DNA of 64,000 nt from Thermosipho sp. (in: thermotogales) (GTDB taxonomy: Bacteria > Thermotogota > Thermotogae > Thermotogales > Fervidobacteriaceae): contig JACDNZ010000003.1 in the NCBI GenBank assembly GCA_017656345.1, forward strand, positions 1-64,000, read 5' to 3'. Made by a program: the position numbers and the translations under genes. The stretch's first letter is position 1. The number at the start of each line of letters is the position of its first letter. The notes under the pieces were generated by a model. It was not told where the DNA came from. It searched no databases and saw nothing but the letters and a program-made list of their open reading frames with translations. Below, in pieces: positions 18,488 to 27,214 of the stretch.

Positions 18488-20101
18488 TCAATTATCACCA
18501 GTGGTAAATGTATTATAAATCTCGGCTTCCACACCTATTGGATCTATTATTCCAGCCTGATCTGCATAAATTGAATATGCTTCAGAATCATCATCAGATA
18601 CTATTGCTACCACAAGTTCGTTACCCCATTCATATGTCTTATTTTTTTGCAATGTTCCATATTGATACCAGTCGCCTACTCCAAAATCAACCCACCATAA
18701 ACCATACGGTGGATTAGCAAAGTCAAACGTTACTGAAGTTGAAGAAGTTGCAAAGAAATTATAATATGGATAACCATTTGCACTTAATGAATAATAACCA
18801 TAATCATTCAAAGTTAAATCATATAGCCATATATCATAATAATAAACCACTGTACCTTCAGGTGAATTAACTGGATCTACTATCTCCCATGCAAAAGTTG
18901 GATTCGTTGAAACATCTGTTGCTCCATCTGTCGGACTTAAATACTTTATATCAAAAATTCCGAGTGGAACCACTGACCCTAATAAAGTTGGAGTAGAAAC
19001 ATAATCACCATATTTAGCAGCTACCTTATACCAAACTTTCTTCCCAGCTTCTAGTTGTGGAGATTTATCTCTATAGTAACTATATCCCTCTGGAATTGTT
19101 GCAATTTCCTCAAAATTCACTCCATCAAAACTTCTATAAACAACATATGCTTCTGGTTGATCCGTTGTCAATGAAGCAGATGAATCTTGCCACAAAATCC
19201 AATTTATTTCTACCCAAAGATTTGTATCTTTCACAGGAGCAGCATTAATTTTTCTTAAGTTTTTAATCTGCGGTATAGTTTTTTCTTTATTAATAATCAC
19301 CGGATTATTATAGAACGCTAAGCCACTTCTTCTTGTATATGCAAATATACTTGGATCATTTTTTTCAACAACATACGGATTTTCGACACTAATTTCTTTT
19401 TCAATATTTAAATAATAAACATTAACAACTAAATTTTCATTTTGGTCAAATGTAGCAATATAAAGGGGTGTAAGGCCTGAAAAACCTGCAAGTGATAATG
19501 TACCTTCTGCAGGAGATTCATAGTATATAGAACGCGGGCTTGTAAGAAAACTTGAACCAGGAATTCCGCCTAATTTTACATATATGTACTTAACATCATA
19601 TTCATTTGTATTTACATTAACTACATAATAAGGATCATTACTAACATTCAAAATATTATTATTTAAAGCTAATTCAATGGTTTTTGAGCTATCATTATAA
19701 AACTCAACATTAATTTCAGCTGGTTCTTCTGTTTGTGTTTCCCCAACTGACGGTTTCCTAAGCTGTGTTTCAATTAAAACTTTTTCATCTTTTCTAAGCA
19801 TTAAGTTGTTAAATCTTGTAACTGCAAAACCTTCTTTGGCTATTACAAATTTTACAAAAATCTCTTCTCTGTTCGTTGGTAATTTGAATACAATATGACC
19901 ATTATCATCTGTAACACCTTCTAATACCTCTGTATCGTTATAAAGTAATTTAACTGTTGCATTAGATACATAATATCCAGAATTATAATCTGTCACATAT
20001 AATTCCAAAGTTGCAAAAGATGGGAAAAACACAACACATCCACTAAAAAGAAGTAATAATAATCCTGACAAAAGACCTACAAACAAAAGTTTTTTCTTCA
20101 C
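18488..20101 (-). CDS. Large lipoprotein with beta-sandwich domains, operon partner of the subtilase
   Basis: A 537-residue exported lipoprotein starting with GTG behind GGAGGG. The signal peptide ends in LFSGC, with cysteine 22 as the lipid site. Residues about 28-115 look like a carboxypeptidase-regulatory-like beta-sandwich (ATLELYV ... VTDDNGHIVFKLP). A fibronectin type III-like domain lies around 295-390 (VEINWILW, YVVYRSFDG, WYKVAAKYG), followed by a bacterial Ig-like segment (SPTDGATDVSTNPTFAWEI). No catalytic motif is seen. A role in adhesion, substrate binding or holding the downstream protease at the surface fits, but is inferred from position and fold only. Confidence 0.8.
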   Translation of the reverse strand: MKKKLLFVGLLSGLLLLLFSGCVVFFPSFATLELYVTDYNSGYYVSNATVKLLYNDTEVLEGVTDDNGHIVFKLPTNREEIFVKFVIAKEGFAVTRFNNLMLRKDEKVLIETQLRKPSVGETQTEEPAEINVEFYNDSSKTIELALNNNILNVSNDPYYVVNVNTNEYDVKYIYVKLGGIPGSSFLTSPRSIYYESPAEGTLSLAGFSGLTPLYIATFDQNENLVVNVYYLNIEKEISVENPYVVEKNDPSIFAYTRRSGLAFYNNPVIINKEKTIPQIKNLRKINAAPVKDTNLWVEINWILWQDSSASLTTDQPEAYVVYRSFDGVNFEEIATIPEGYSYYRDKSPQLEAGKKVWYKVAAKYGDYVSTPTLLGSVVPLGIFDIKYLSPTDGATDVSTNPTFAWEIVDPVNSPEGTVVYYYDIWLYDLTLNDYGYYSLSANGYPYYNFFATSSTSVTFDFANPPYGLWWVDFGVGDWYQYGTLQKNKTYEWGNELVVAIVSDDDSEAYSIYADQAGIIDPIGVEAEIYNTFTTGDN

Positions 20102-20160
20102 GCCTATCCCTCCTTTTTAATTTTAATTTTCAACAAAAAGCAAATTTTGTGAATTTTTTT

Positions 20161-20170
20161 CACCTCCCTT
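20161..20170 (-). promoter_or_regulatory. Unassigned strong Shine-Dalgarno upstream of the lipoprotein gene
   Basis: AAGGGAGGTG on the minus strand lies 60 bases before the lipoprotein GTG, which has its own site. The only nearby reading frame at proper spacing starts with ATT at 20154 and ends with TAG at 20104, giving 16 residues and stopping inside the lipoprotein's ribosome-binding region. This could be a leader peptide. Confidence 0.3.
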
Positions 20171-20254
20171 AATCTATAAATCATAAATAAAAATTATATA
20201 TTTTTTCGTTATTATCATATAATCATAACATATTTTTGAAAAATTATGTTAAAA

Positions 20255-20260
20255 TATAAT
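20255..20260 (+). promoter_or_regulatory. -10 box of the relA operon
   Basis: TATAAT, 21 bases before the relA ATG, in a 180-base divergent intergenic region of extreme A/T content. Another TATAAT at 20218 is an alternative. No clear -35. Confidence 0.45.
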
Positions 20261-20281
20261 TTAAAACAGAGGTGGAGAAAG

Positions 20282-22405
20282 ATGTTAAAAGTCAAAAATT
20301 ATATTCATGAGTTGGAAACGGTTTCAAAAAAATCATTTAATAATGATGAAAAAATGTTATTAGAAAAAGCCATAAAAATGGCTGAATATGCTCATGAAGG
20401 ATTTTATAGAAAATCAGGTGAACCTTTTGTAAATCATCCTCTTGAAGTTTCAAAAATCCTTGCATCTTTAAAATTGGATATCACAACCTTAATCTCAGGT
20501 ATACTTCATGATTCTGTTGAAGATAGTGATGGAAAAGTTACTTTACAAGACATTGAAAAAGAATTTGGAAAAAACGTAGCTTTGATTGTTGATGGAGTTA
20601 CCAAGGTTAGTAAAATAAACGCACCTGTTGGTAATATTGATCAAAAAAAGAAAAGTGAAACAATACAAAAAATGCTTTTCGCTATGGCAGAAGATGTGAG
20701 AGTAATTTTCGTAAAACTTGCTGATAGGCTTCATAACATGAGAACAATCGATTACGTTGATAATAAAGAGAAAAAAAGATATAAAGCTTTAGAAACATTA
20801 GAAGTTTATGCCCCAATAGCCCACAAACTTGGAATACATGTCATAAAATGGGAACTGGAAGATTTATCTTTCAAGGTTTTATATCCTGAAGAATATTACA
20901 AAATTAAAGAACTTGTGGCTCAGAAAAAAAAGGAAAGAGAAGAAAGAACAAATGAATATGTTAACCAGTTAAAGTTAGCTCTTAAAGAGCATAATATAAA
21001 TGCTTTAATTGAAGGCAGATATAAACATTATTACAGTATTTGGAAAAAGATGAAAGAAAAAAATAAAAATTTTGATGAAATATATGACCTTATTGGTATA
21101 AGAGCAATTGTTGATGATATAAAGACTTGTTATACAACTGTAGGAGTTGTTCATCAGATATGGGTGCCCCTTCCTGGAAGATTTAAAGATTATATTGCCG
21201 CACCAAAATCAAATGGTTATAAATCTATTCATACAACTGTAATAACTCAATACGGTGAACCCCTCGAAATTCAAATCAGGGACCATCAAATGCACAACGA
21301 AGCAGAATACGGATTAATAGCACATTGGATTTACAAGGAAAAAACCGTAAATCTAAAACAAAAATGGCTATTACAATTATTAGATTGGAGAAAAGAATTA
21401 CTCAAGGGAAGTACAAATCTCTCTGAATTGAAAAATGAACTTCAACTTGAAGAAGTTTTTGTATTAACTCCAAAAGGCGAAATTATTCATATGCCACGGG
21501 GCTCAACTGTGATTGATTTTGCATATGCAATTCACACTGAAATTGGCCATCATTTTTCTGGAGCTAAGGTCAATGGAAAAATTGTTCCAATTAGTTACAA
21601 ACTCAAAAACGGAGACGTAGTCGAAATATTAGTAAATAAATCAAGCAAAGGGCCAAGTTTAGATTGGTTAAAATACGCAAAAAGTCCGAGAACCAAAGCT
21701 AAAATTAGGAGATTTTTCAGAGAACAAGAAAAAGAGAGATTAATCGATTCAGGAAAAGATGTCATTAGAAAACTTGCAAAAAGACTAAATATTTCAATTG
21801 AAAACCTTTTAGAAAATGAAAGATTGAAAACCTTTATGAAAAATCATAGTCTAAGTTCTGAGGAATTATTTATAAGAATTGGTGAAGGAAGTATAACTTT
21901 TAATGATTTACTTTCTTTAATTGAAAAACAAGAAGAGCAGAAAAAAATAAAAATTAAACAAAAGAAAAACTACAAAAACTTAATTTCAATAGATGGAATT
22001 TCAACAATTGATGTTCATATCGCAAAATGTTGTATGCCGGTACCTGGTGATGAAATTATAGGTATTTCAAGCAGAAGAGGCATTACTATTCACAGAGTAG
22101 GCTGTAAAAACATCAAAAATATTGAAGAAGAAAGGAAATTTTCAGCAAATTGGATTTCTGAAAATTCAAGTGGCTTTAACGCAGCCATTGAAATTGAATT
22201 AGACAAAAACGAAAGATTACCAGAAATAATGAATATATTTGTTAGCAAAAAAATCAATATATCAAGTTTGAAAGTATCAGAATCAGAATCTTGGAAAACT
22301 ATTTTTGCTCAATTCACAATTGTGGTAAAATCTTTAAGTGAACTAAACGAGTTAATAAATGATATTGAAAAAAAAGCAGGAGTAATAAGGGTGAGAAGAA
22401 AATGA
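20282..22405 (+). CDS. relA: Bifunctional (p)ppGpp synthetase/hydrolase, RelA/SpoT family
   Basis: Makes and degrades the stringent-response alarmone. I take ATG 20282, behind GAGGTGG, giving 707 residues. The hydrolase HD domain is at the N-terminus, with FVNHPLEV and the catalytic ILHDSVED near 75. The synthetase domain has [12 protein letters not shown] and [19 protein letters not shown]; the RxKD form marks the bifunctional class, not RelA proper (ExDD). TGS ([19 protein letters not shown]), a zinc-finger/conserved-cysteine segment with KCCMPVPGD near 580, and a C-terminal ACT domain follow. It leads a plus-strand operon and overlaps dtd by 4 bases, as relA and dtd do in many bacteria. 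Confidence 0.96.
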   Translation: MLKVKNYIHELETVSKKSFNNDEKMLLEKAIKMAEYAHEGFYRKSGEPFVNHPLEVSKILASLKLDITTLISGILHDSVEDSDGKVTLQDIEKEFGKNVALIVDGVTKVSKINAPVGNIDQKKKSETIQKMLFAMAEDVRVIFVKLADRLHNMRTIDYVDNKEKKRYKALETLEVYAPIAHKLGIHVIKWELEDLSFKVLYPEEYYKIKELVAQKKKEREERTNEYVNQLKLALKEHNINALIEGRYKHYYSIWKKMKEKNKNFDEIYDLIGIRAIVDDIKTCYTTVGVVHQIWVPLPGRFKDYIAAPKSNGYKSIHTTVITQYGEPLEIQIRDHQMHNEAEYGLIAHWIYKEKTVNLKQKWLLQLLDWRKELLKGSTNLSELKNELQLEEVFVLTPKGEIIHMPRGSTVIDFAYAIHTEIGHHFSGAKVNGKIVPISYKLKNGDVVEILVNKSSKGPSLDWLKYAKSPRTKAKIRRFFREQEKERLIDSGKDVIRKLAKRLNISIENLLENERLKTFMKNHSLSSEELFIRIGEGSITFNDLLSLIEKQEEQKKIKIKQKKNYKNLISIDGISTIDVHIAKCCMPVPGDEIIGISSRRGITIHRVGCKNIKNIEEERKFSANWISENSSGFNAAIEIELDKNERLPEIMNIFVSKKINISSLKVSESESWKTIFAQFTIVVKSLSELNELINDIEKKAGVIRVRRK

Positions 22406-22851
22406 GAGCAGTAGTCCAAAGGGTATTAGAGGCATCAGTCGAAGTTGATAACCAAATAATTGGAAAAATTAATAAAGGATTACTGGTTTTACTCGGTGTT
22501 GGAAAAGAAGATACTGAGAAAGATATTGAATATTTAGTGGATAAAATAATTAATCTTAGAATTTTTGATGATAAGGAAGGAAAGATGAATCTTTCACTAT
22601 TGGATGTTAAAGGCGAACTTTTGATAGTTTCACAATTTACTTTATATGGCGACTGCAGAAGAGGTAGAAGGCCTTCATATTCTGATTCGGCTCCTCCTGA
22701 TAAAGCTAAAGTGTTTTATAGTAAATTTATTGAAAAAGCAAAGAAATATGGCATAAATGTTTCAACTGGATCTTTTGGAGCTTACATGAAAGTGTCACTG
22801 ATTAACGATGGGCCAGTAACACTCCTCTTAGATTCAAAGAAGGTGTTCTGA
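22402..22851 (+). CDS. dtd: D-aminoacyl-tRNA deacylase
   Basis: Removes D-amino acids (and glycine from tRNA-Ala) mischarged on tRNA. 149 residues, the normal size. The N-terminal [15 protein letters not shown], the catalytic [16 protein letters not shown] block near 78-93, and the [10 protein letters not shown] block near 134-143 (the cross-subunit Gly-cisPro region) are all present. It is coupled to relA by an ATGA overlap and to queH by a 1-base overlap. Confidence 0.97.
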   Translation: MRAVVQRVLEASVEVDNQIIGKINKGLLVLLGVGKEDTEKDIEYLVDKIINLRIFDDKEGKMNLSLLDVKGELLIVSQFTLYGDCRRGRRPSYSDSAPPDKAKVFYSKFIEKAKKYGINVSTGSFGAYMKVSLINDGPVTLLLDSKKVF

Positions 22852-23630
22852 TGCTTTTACATGTATGCTGTGCTCCCGATCTGGTACCAGCATACTTTCA
22901 TTTAAGTTCAATAAAAAACATTTATTTCTATAACCCCAACATATATCCTGAAAAGGAATTTAATAAAAGATTCGAAGAAGTTAAAAAACTAGCTTTTAAA
23001 TGGAACTTAAAAGTAGTTAATTCTGATTACGAACCTAACATATTCTATGAATACGTCAAAGGTTTAGAAGATTTGGGTGAAAACAGTCAAAGGTGTGAAA
23101 AATGTATTTATTTACGTCTCAAAAAAACAGCTATAAAAGCCAAAGAAATTGGTGAAAATTCATTTGCAACCACCTTAACTGCTTCTCCACGGAAGATATT
23201 GAAACAAATTAATAATATTGGTAAAATAGTTGAAAAAGAAACAGGAATAAAATATATAGAAACTTACTTTAGAAAAGGCAATGAATATCAAAAAGCTTTA
23301 AAATTTATAAAAGAAAACTCAATTTATAGGCAAGATTACTGTGGATGTATATTTTCACTTAAAGAAAAAGAATTGAAAAAAAAGGAGGATATTGAAAATA
23401 GAAAAAATAAACTTAAAGAACTGGGATTTGATAATTTTGATCTAAATCCTGAAGAATTATTTATTGATGAACAACTTTATAAAAAAATTAAGACAAACTT
23501 CACCATCTTCATTGAATTAATCAAACCAAAACTTTTATTAATTGATGAAAATTTGGCAAAAGAATTAAACTTAAAAGAAGGCTGGAATAAGCTAATAAAA
23601 TATAATCTAAAAGTTAAATACTTAAGATAA
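22851..23630 (+). CDS. queH: Epoxyqueuosine reductase QueH
   Basis: Catalyses the last step of queuosine synthesis, reducing epoxyqueuosine in tRNA; QueH is the non-cobalamin alternative to QueG and was first characterised in proteobacteria and Thermotoga. 259 residues. Cysteine motifs: LHVCCAPD at 3-10, RCEKCIYLRL near 83-92, and the YRQDYCGCIFSL block near 161-172, which together bind the metal pair and iron-sulfur cluster. The C-terminal part (about 180-259) is helical. No other queuosine gene is in the window. Confidence 0.95.
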   Translation: MLLHVCCAPDLVPAYFHLSSIKNIYFYNPNIYPEKEFNKRFEEVKKLAFKWNLKVVNSDYEPNIFYEYVKGLEDLGENSQRCEKCIYLRLKKTAIKAKEIGENSFATTLTASPRKILKQINNIGKIVEKETGIKYIETYFRKGNEYQKALKFIKENSIYRQDYCGCIFSLKEKELKKKEDIENRKNKLKELGFDNFDLNPEELFIDEQLYKKIKTNFTIFIELIKPKLLLIDENLAKELNLKEGWNKLIKYNLKVKYLR

Positions 23631-23653
23631 AAATTATCCAAGGAGTGTTTAGA

Positions 23654-23995
23654 ATGTTAGATCTCTTTAAAAACATTCCCTTGTTGGCAGCTGTTTTGGG
23701 TTTTTTAGCTTCCCAATTTATAAAAGTAATTATTTACAAAGATATAAAAGCCTTTGGTAGATACGGTGGGATGCCAAGTGCTCATATTTCAACACTCTCA
23801 GCCTTGGCTTGGACAATCGCTCAAACAACCGGGTATGATTCACCTCAAACAGCTATTGCAGCAATCTTTCTAGCAGTTACCGCTTCGGATGCGGTGGGAC
23901 TGAGAAGAAAGGTCGATCCAAACACCGGACATACAATGGCAGAAGCTGTAGCTGGTTTTATATTAGGAATGATAATTGCTTTTTTAATTACATAA
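23654..23995 (+). CDS. Divergent PAP2-family membrane protein (DUF212)
   Basis: 113 residues with start ATG 23654, eight bases after AAGGAG; a GTG three codons earlier overlaps that ribosome site and is less likely. The family is a divergent acid phosphatase/phosphatidic acid phosphatase-like group. KVIIYKDIKAFGRYGGMPSAHIST carries the conserved GGMPSSH-like block, and the SDAVGLRRKVDPNTGHT segment is the second conserved block. Three or four membrane helices. The enzyme activity has not been settled for this family. Confidence 0.88.
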   Translation: MLDLFKNIPLLAAVLGFLASQFIKVIIYKDIKAFGRYGGMPSAHISTLSALAWTIAQTTGYDSPQTAIAAIFLAVTASDAVGLRRKVDPNTGHTMAEAVAGFILGMIIAFLIT

Positions 23996-24009
23996 CTGGA
24001 GGTATAAAA

Positions 24010-24543
24010 ATGAAGAAAATTACTATTGCACTTATTATACTGGTAGTACTAAATGTTTTTGCTCTTCCAGGTCAGTGGTTCAGAGACATGATAAAAGAAC
24101 TAAGAGCTTCCCATGGTTTAGAAACATATGATCAAATGATTTATGAAATCGAAGAAACTATTTTATCAGTTGCTAAAGAAACAGGTTTGGATCCCCTGTT
24201 AATCACTTCGGTGATTATAGTTGAAAGTGAATTCAGAAATGTTCTTGGTTTATGGGGCGAACTCGGCATGATGCAAATAAAGCCTGAAACTGCTGCCTTT
24301 GTTGCAAAAATATATGGTATCGAACAACCTGAAGAAGGTTGGATTAGAATACTCTGGGATTACAAATTAAACATAAGAATTGGTACATACTACTTAAAAT
24401 ACTTATATGATAAATTCGGAAATATAGCTGATGCTATCAAAAATTATAACGGTGGTATTTATAAAGAAATATATGCCGAAAAAATCCTTAAAAAATACAA
24501 AGAGATGTTGAAGGTGGTCTCTTCATATGACAAAAATTCTTGA
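24010..24543 (+). CDS. Lytic transglycosylase (SLT domain), exported
   Basis: Cleaves peptidoglycan glycan strands. 177 residues with an N-terminal signal sequence (about 1-18, cleavage likely after VFALP or nearby). The SLT domain shows the catalytic glutamate in VIIVESEF near 75, then LGMMQIKPETAAFV, and YNGG near 150. A single-domain, minimal enzyme. The downstream ABC ATPase begins 17 bases inside this gene's 3' end, so the two are probably translated together. Confidence 0.92.
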   Translation: MKKITIALIILVVLNVFALPGQWFRDMIKELRASHGLETYDQMIYEIEETILSVAKETGLDPLLITSVIIVESEFRNVLGLWGELGMMQIKPETAAFVAKIYGIEQPEEGWIRILWDYKLNIRIGTYYLKYLYDKFGNIADAIKNYNGGIYKEIYAEKILKKYKEMLKVVSSYDKNS

Positions 24544-25291
24544 ACTGACAAACATAAATTTTTCATATGATAATTTTTCATTAAAAAATATAAATATTTC
24601 CTTGCAAAAGGGAAACTTTGTTGGAATAATAGGGCCAAACGGTTCTGGTAAATCAACAACTTTGAATATAATTTCTAAACTTTTAAAACCTGATTCCGGA
24701 AAAATAGTTATTTTTGGAAGGGATATCAAAAAATTAAGCCGGCTTGAACTTGCTAAATATATCTCTTTTGTTAGACAAGAGTTTAATCCAGCTTTTGAAT
24801 TTAAAGTAAAAGATATTGTTGAAATGGGCGGATTTCACAGAAATAAAAGTTTTTTCTCAACATACAATGAACATGAACAAATAAAAGAATCTCTAAAAAT
24901 GGTAGAAATGGAAGGTTTTGAAAATAGATATTTTTCAACCTTAAGCGGTGGAGAACAACGAAGGGTTTTGATCGCCAAAAGCCTCTTTCAAAAGACTCCT
25001 ATTTTGCTTGTTGACGAACTTACTGCACATTTAGATATTTCACACTCTATTCATATAGTTGAAATCCTTAAAAATCTAACAAAAGTTGGTAAAAGCATCA
25101 TTGCAGCATTCCACAATATAAATGTAGCCGCAAAATATTGTGACTATATTTACGCTTTAAAAAATGGGAAAATTATTTTTGAAGGGAATCCAAAAGATGT
25201 AATTACGAAAAAAAATATTGAAAAATTATATGAGACAAATGTTGATATTTTAAAACACCCATATCAAAATTATCCAATAGTTATTTTTTAA
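24527..25291 (+). CDS. FecE/BtuD-type ABC transporter ATPase, no permease nearby
   Basis: 254-residue ATP-binding subunit. Walker A GPNGSGKST near 36-44, Q-loop FVRQEF, signature LSGGEQRR near 140, Walker B PILLVDEL, and a switch histidine in AAFHNINVAA. The arrangement resembles ATPases for iron-siderophore, haem or cobalamin uptake. No permease or binding protein lies in the window; the neighbours are a lytic transglycosylase and, converging with a 4-base overlap, csaB. Substrate is unknown. Confidence 0.88.
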   Translation: MTKILELTNINFSYDNFSLKNINISLQKGNFVGIIGPNGSGKSTTLNIISKLLKPDSGKIVIFGRDIKKLSRLELAKYISFVRQEFNPAFEFKVKDIVEMGGFHRNKSFFSTYNEHEQIKESLKMVEMEGFENRYFSTLSGGEQRRVLIAKSLFQKTPILLVDELTAHLDISHSIHIVEILKNLTKVGKSIIAAFHNINVAAKYCDYIYALKNGKIIFEGNPKDVITKKNIEKLYETNVDILKHPYQNYPIVIF

Positions 25292-26271
25292 ACTATATTA
25301 CGCAACAATATTCGAAATTTTTCAAACATATCCTCAACATCTTTTTCCATCGCCTGTTTAACCTCTATCTTAAATCCAGTTATTTCTGAAATCTTGTAAG
25401 AAGCATCCAGTATATCTTTGGCATATACTTTACTATCATTAAAATATTTTTTAAAAAATCGTCTAAATTTCTCATCTTTTATTGAAATAAAAGGAATACC
25501 AAAGTATCCTGCAATTAATGCTCCATGAAAACGTTCACTGATAATTAGACTGCTCTCAAGAATATTTTTTATCGCCTCATTAACTTCACAATACCCAACT
25601 CTCAAATTCTTCACCGAAAAATTTGATAATCTTTTTGATAAAGCAAGGTCCTCAGGTGCAAACGGCACAAACGTTACTTCCTCAAACCCCTCTTTAACAA
25701 GACTAAGTAAAATTGGCACATAGCTTCTTATTCTTCTGGGTATAATTACTGCTTTTTTGGTATTTTTATTCTTTTCATTTTCAATATTCCTCAAAACTGG
25801 AATAGCAGGATCAGTTCCAAGATATATTTTTTTATTATACCTTGAAGCATATTTAAAAGACACCATATCGCGTGCAAAAATGTAAAGTTTTTCATTTTTT
25901 AAAAGCTTCTTGAATAAATGCCTCGTAATTTTTCGTTTTAAGGGGCCAAAACTATTACCAAAAAATATCACTGGTTTATTAAAAAGCAAAGCAGTTCTAA
26001 AAACAGTATAATAATAAATAAAACTCTTAAAACTTGTTTTATCTTGCAAGACACCTCCCCCACCACAGACTACAACATCAGTTTTTTTTATTGCTTTTAA
26101 AACAGATAAGAAATTAAATCGATTATATGAAATAGTACTTTCTTCCTTTTTTGGAAGTAATTCATGAATCTCAAATCCTTCATCTTTCAAAAAAAGTTTC
26201 ACAGAATTTCTCATTAATTCGTCACCAATGTTCCCAAATCCATAATAACCTACAAGCAGTACCTTTTTCAA
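25288..26271 (-). CDS. csaB: Polysaccharide pyruvyl transferase, CsaB-like
   Basis: Adds ketal-linked pyruvate to a cell-wall polysaccharide; in other bacteria this creates the anchor for SLH-domain envelope proteins. 327 residues, TTG start behind GGGGAGTGA. Family features: GYYGFGNIGDELM at 8-20, CGGGGVLQDKTS near 88, FGNSFGP near 128, ARDMVSFKY, and the ERFHGALIAGYFGIPFI block near 260. In Thermotogota it could serve attachment of the toga, but no SLH protein is in the window to support that. Confidence 0.88.
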   Translation of the reverse strand: MKKVLLVGYYGFGNIGDELMRNSVKLFLKDEGFEIHELLPKKEESTISYNRFNFLSVLKAIKKTDVVVCGGGGVLQDKTSFKSFIYYYTVFRTALLFNKPVIFFGNSFGPLKRKITRHLFKKLLKNEKLYIFARDMVSFKYASRYNKKIYLGTDPAIPVLRNIENEKNKNTKKAVIIPRRIRSYVPILLSLVKEGFEEVTFVPFAPEDLALSKRLSNFSVKNLRVGYCEVNEAIKNILESSLIISERFHGALIAGYFGIPFISIKDEKFRRFFKKYFNDSKVYAKDILDASYKISEITGFKIEVKQAMEKDVEDMFEKFRILLRNIV

Positions 26272-26323
26272 TATTATTCACTCCCCATATAATTACCCTG
26301 GTATAAAAAGTATTTCTAAAAAA

Positions 26324-26332
26324 AGTATATCA
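26324..26332 (-). promoter_or_regulatory. Extended -10 promoter of the csaB-like gene
   Basis: TGATATACT on the minus strand, about 53 bases upstream of the TTG start. Confidence 0.55.
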
Positions 26333-26366
26333 CACATTATAATTTTTATTATTATTTCTTTAATAA

Positions 26367-26375
26367 TGATATAAT
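26367..26375 (+). promoter_or_regulatory. Extended -10 promoter of the panB operon
   Basis: TGATATAAT, 44 bases before the panB ATG, about 35 bases from the divergent csaB-like promoter. Confidence 0.65.
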
Positions 26376-26419
26376 AGCTATAGAAGCATTTGTTTACAGT
26401 CAAAGAAGGAGGTAATATT

Positions 26420-27214
26420 ATGAATATTAATAAATTAATTAAGATGAAAGGTAAAGAAAAAATTGTAATGATAACCGCATATGACACACCAAGTGCCAAA
26501 ATCGCAGAAAAAGCGGGCGTTGATATAATTCTTGTTGGAGATTCTCTAGGAAATAATGTTCTGGGTTATTCAAATACAATCCCTGTAACAATGGAAGAAA
26601 TGTTAATTCATTTAAGAGCAGTAAGAAGAGGTGCTCCAAATTCGTTTATAGTTGCAGATATGCCATTTTTATCTTACGGTCATAGTGAAGAAGAAGCCAT
26701 TAAAAATGCAGGACTTTTTCTGAAAAACGGTGCAAATGCCGTAAAACTTGAAGGTGGAAAAATTTTTGGCCCATTGATTAAAAAAATGATATCGATAGGA
26801 ATACCTGTTATGGGGCATCTGGGATTAACACCTCAATCCATAAATGTTTTCGGTGGTTACAAAGTCCAAGGGAAGTCAAGAATTTCTAAAGAATATCTGA
26901 TAGAAAATGCCATAGAACTTGAAAAAAATGGGATTTTCTCTTTGGTTTTAGAAATGGTTACAGAAGAAGTTGCAAAGGAAATCTCAGAAAAATTGGCTAT
27001 TCCAACAATCGGAATAGGTGCTGGACGATATTGCGACGGTCAAGTTTTGGTCTTTCACGATATCGTTGGACTAAACCCAGATTTCCAACCAAAATTTTCC
27101 AAACAATATGCAAACACTTTTAAAGTAATGTTAGAAGCAATAGAAAATTACAAAAATGATGTCAAAAACGAAAAATTTCCTACAGAAGACAATATATTTA
27201 GAGGTGATCAATGA
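26420..27214 (+). CDS. panB: 3-methyl-2-oxobutanoate hydroxymethyltransferase
   Basis: First committed step of pantothenate synthesis: transfers hydroxymethyl from methylenetetrahydrofolate to alpha-ketoisovalerate. The start is ATG 26420, behind AAGGAGG, giving 264 residues. Motifs: MITAYDTPSAKIAEKAGVDIILVGDSLG (about 15-42, metal ligand Asp), VADMPFLSYG near 80, VKLEGG near 113, MGHLGLTPQS near 135, and PTIGIGAG near 197. Coupled by overlap to coaBC, so both act toward coenzyme A. Confidence 0.97.
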   Translation: MNINKLIKMKGKEKIVMITAYDTPSAKIAEKAGVDIILVGDSLGNNVLGYSNTIPVTMEEMLIHLRAVRRGAPNSFIVADMPFLSYGHSEEEAIKNAGLFLKNGANAVKLEGGKIFGPLIKKMISIGIPVMGHLGLTPQSINVFGGYKVQGKSRISKEYLIENAIELEKNGIFSLVLEMVTEEVAKEISEKLAIPTIGIGAGRYCDGQVLVFHDIVGLNPDFQPKFSKQYANTFKVMLEAIENYKNDVKNEKFPTEDNIFRGDQ

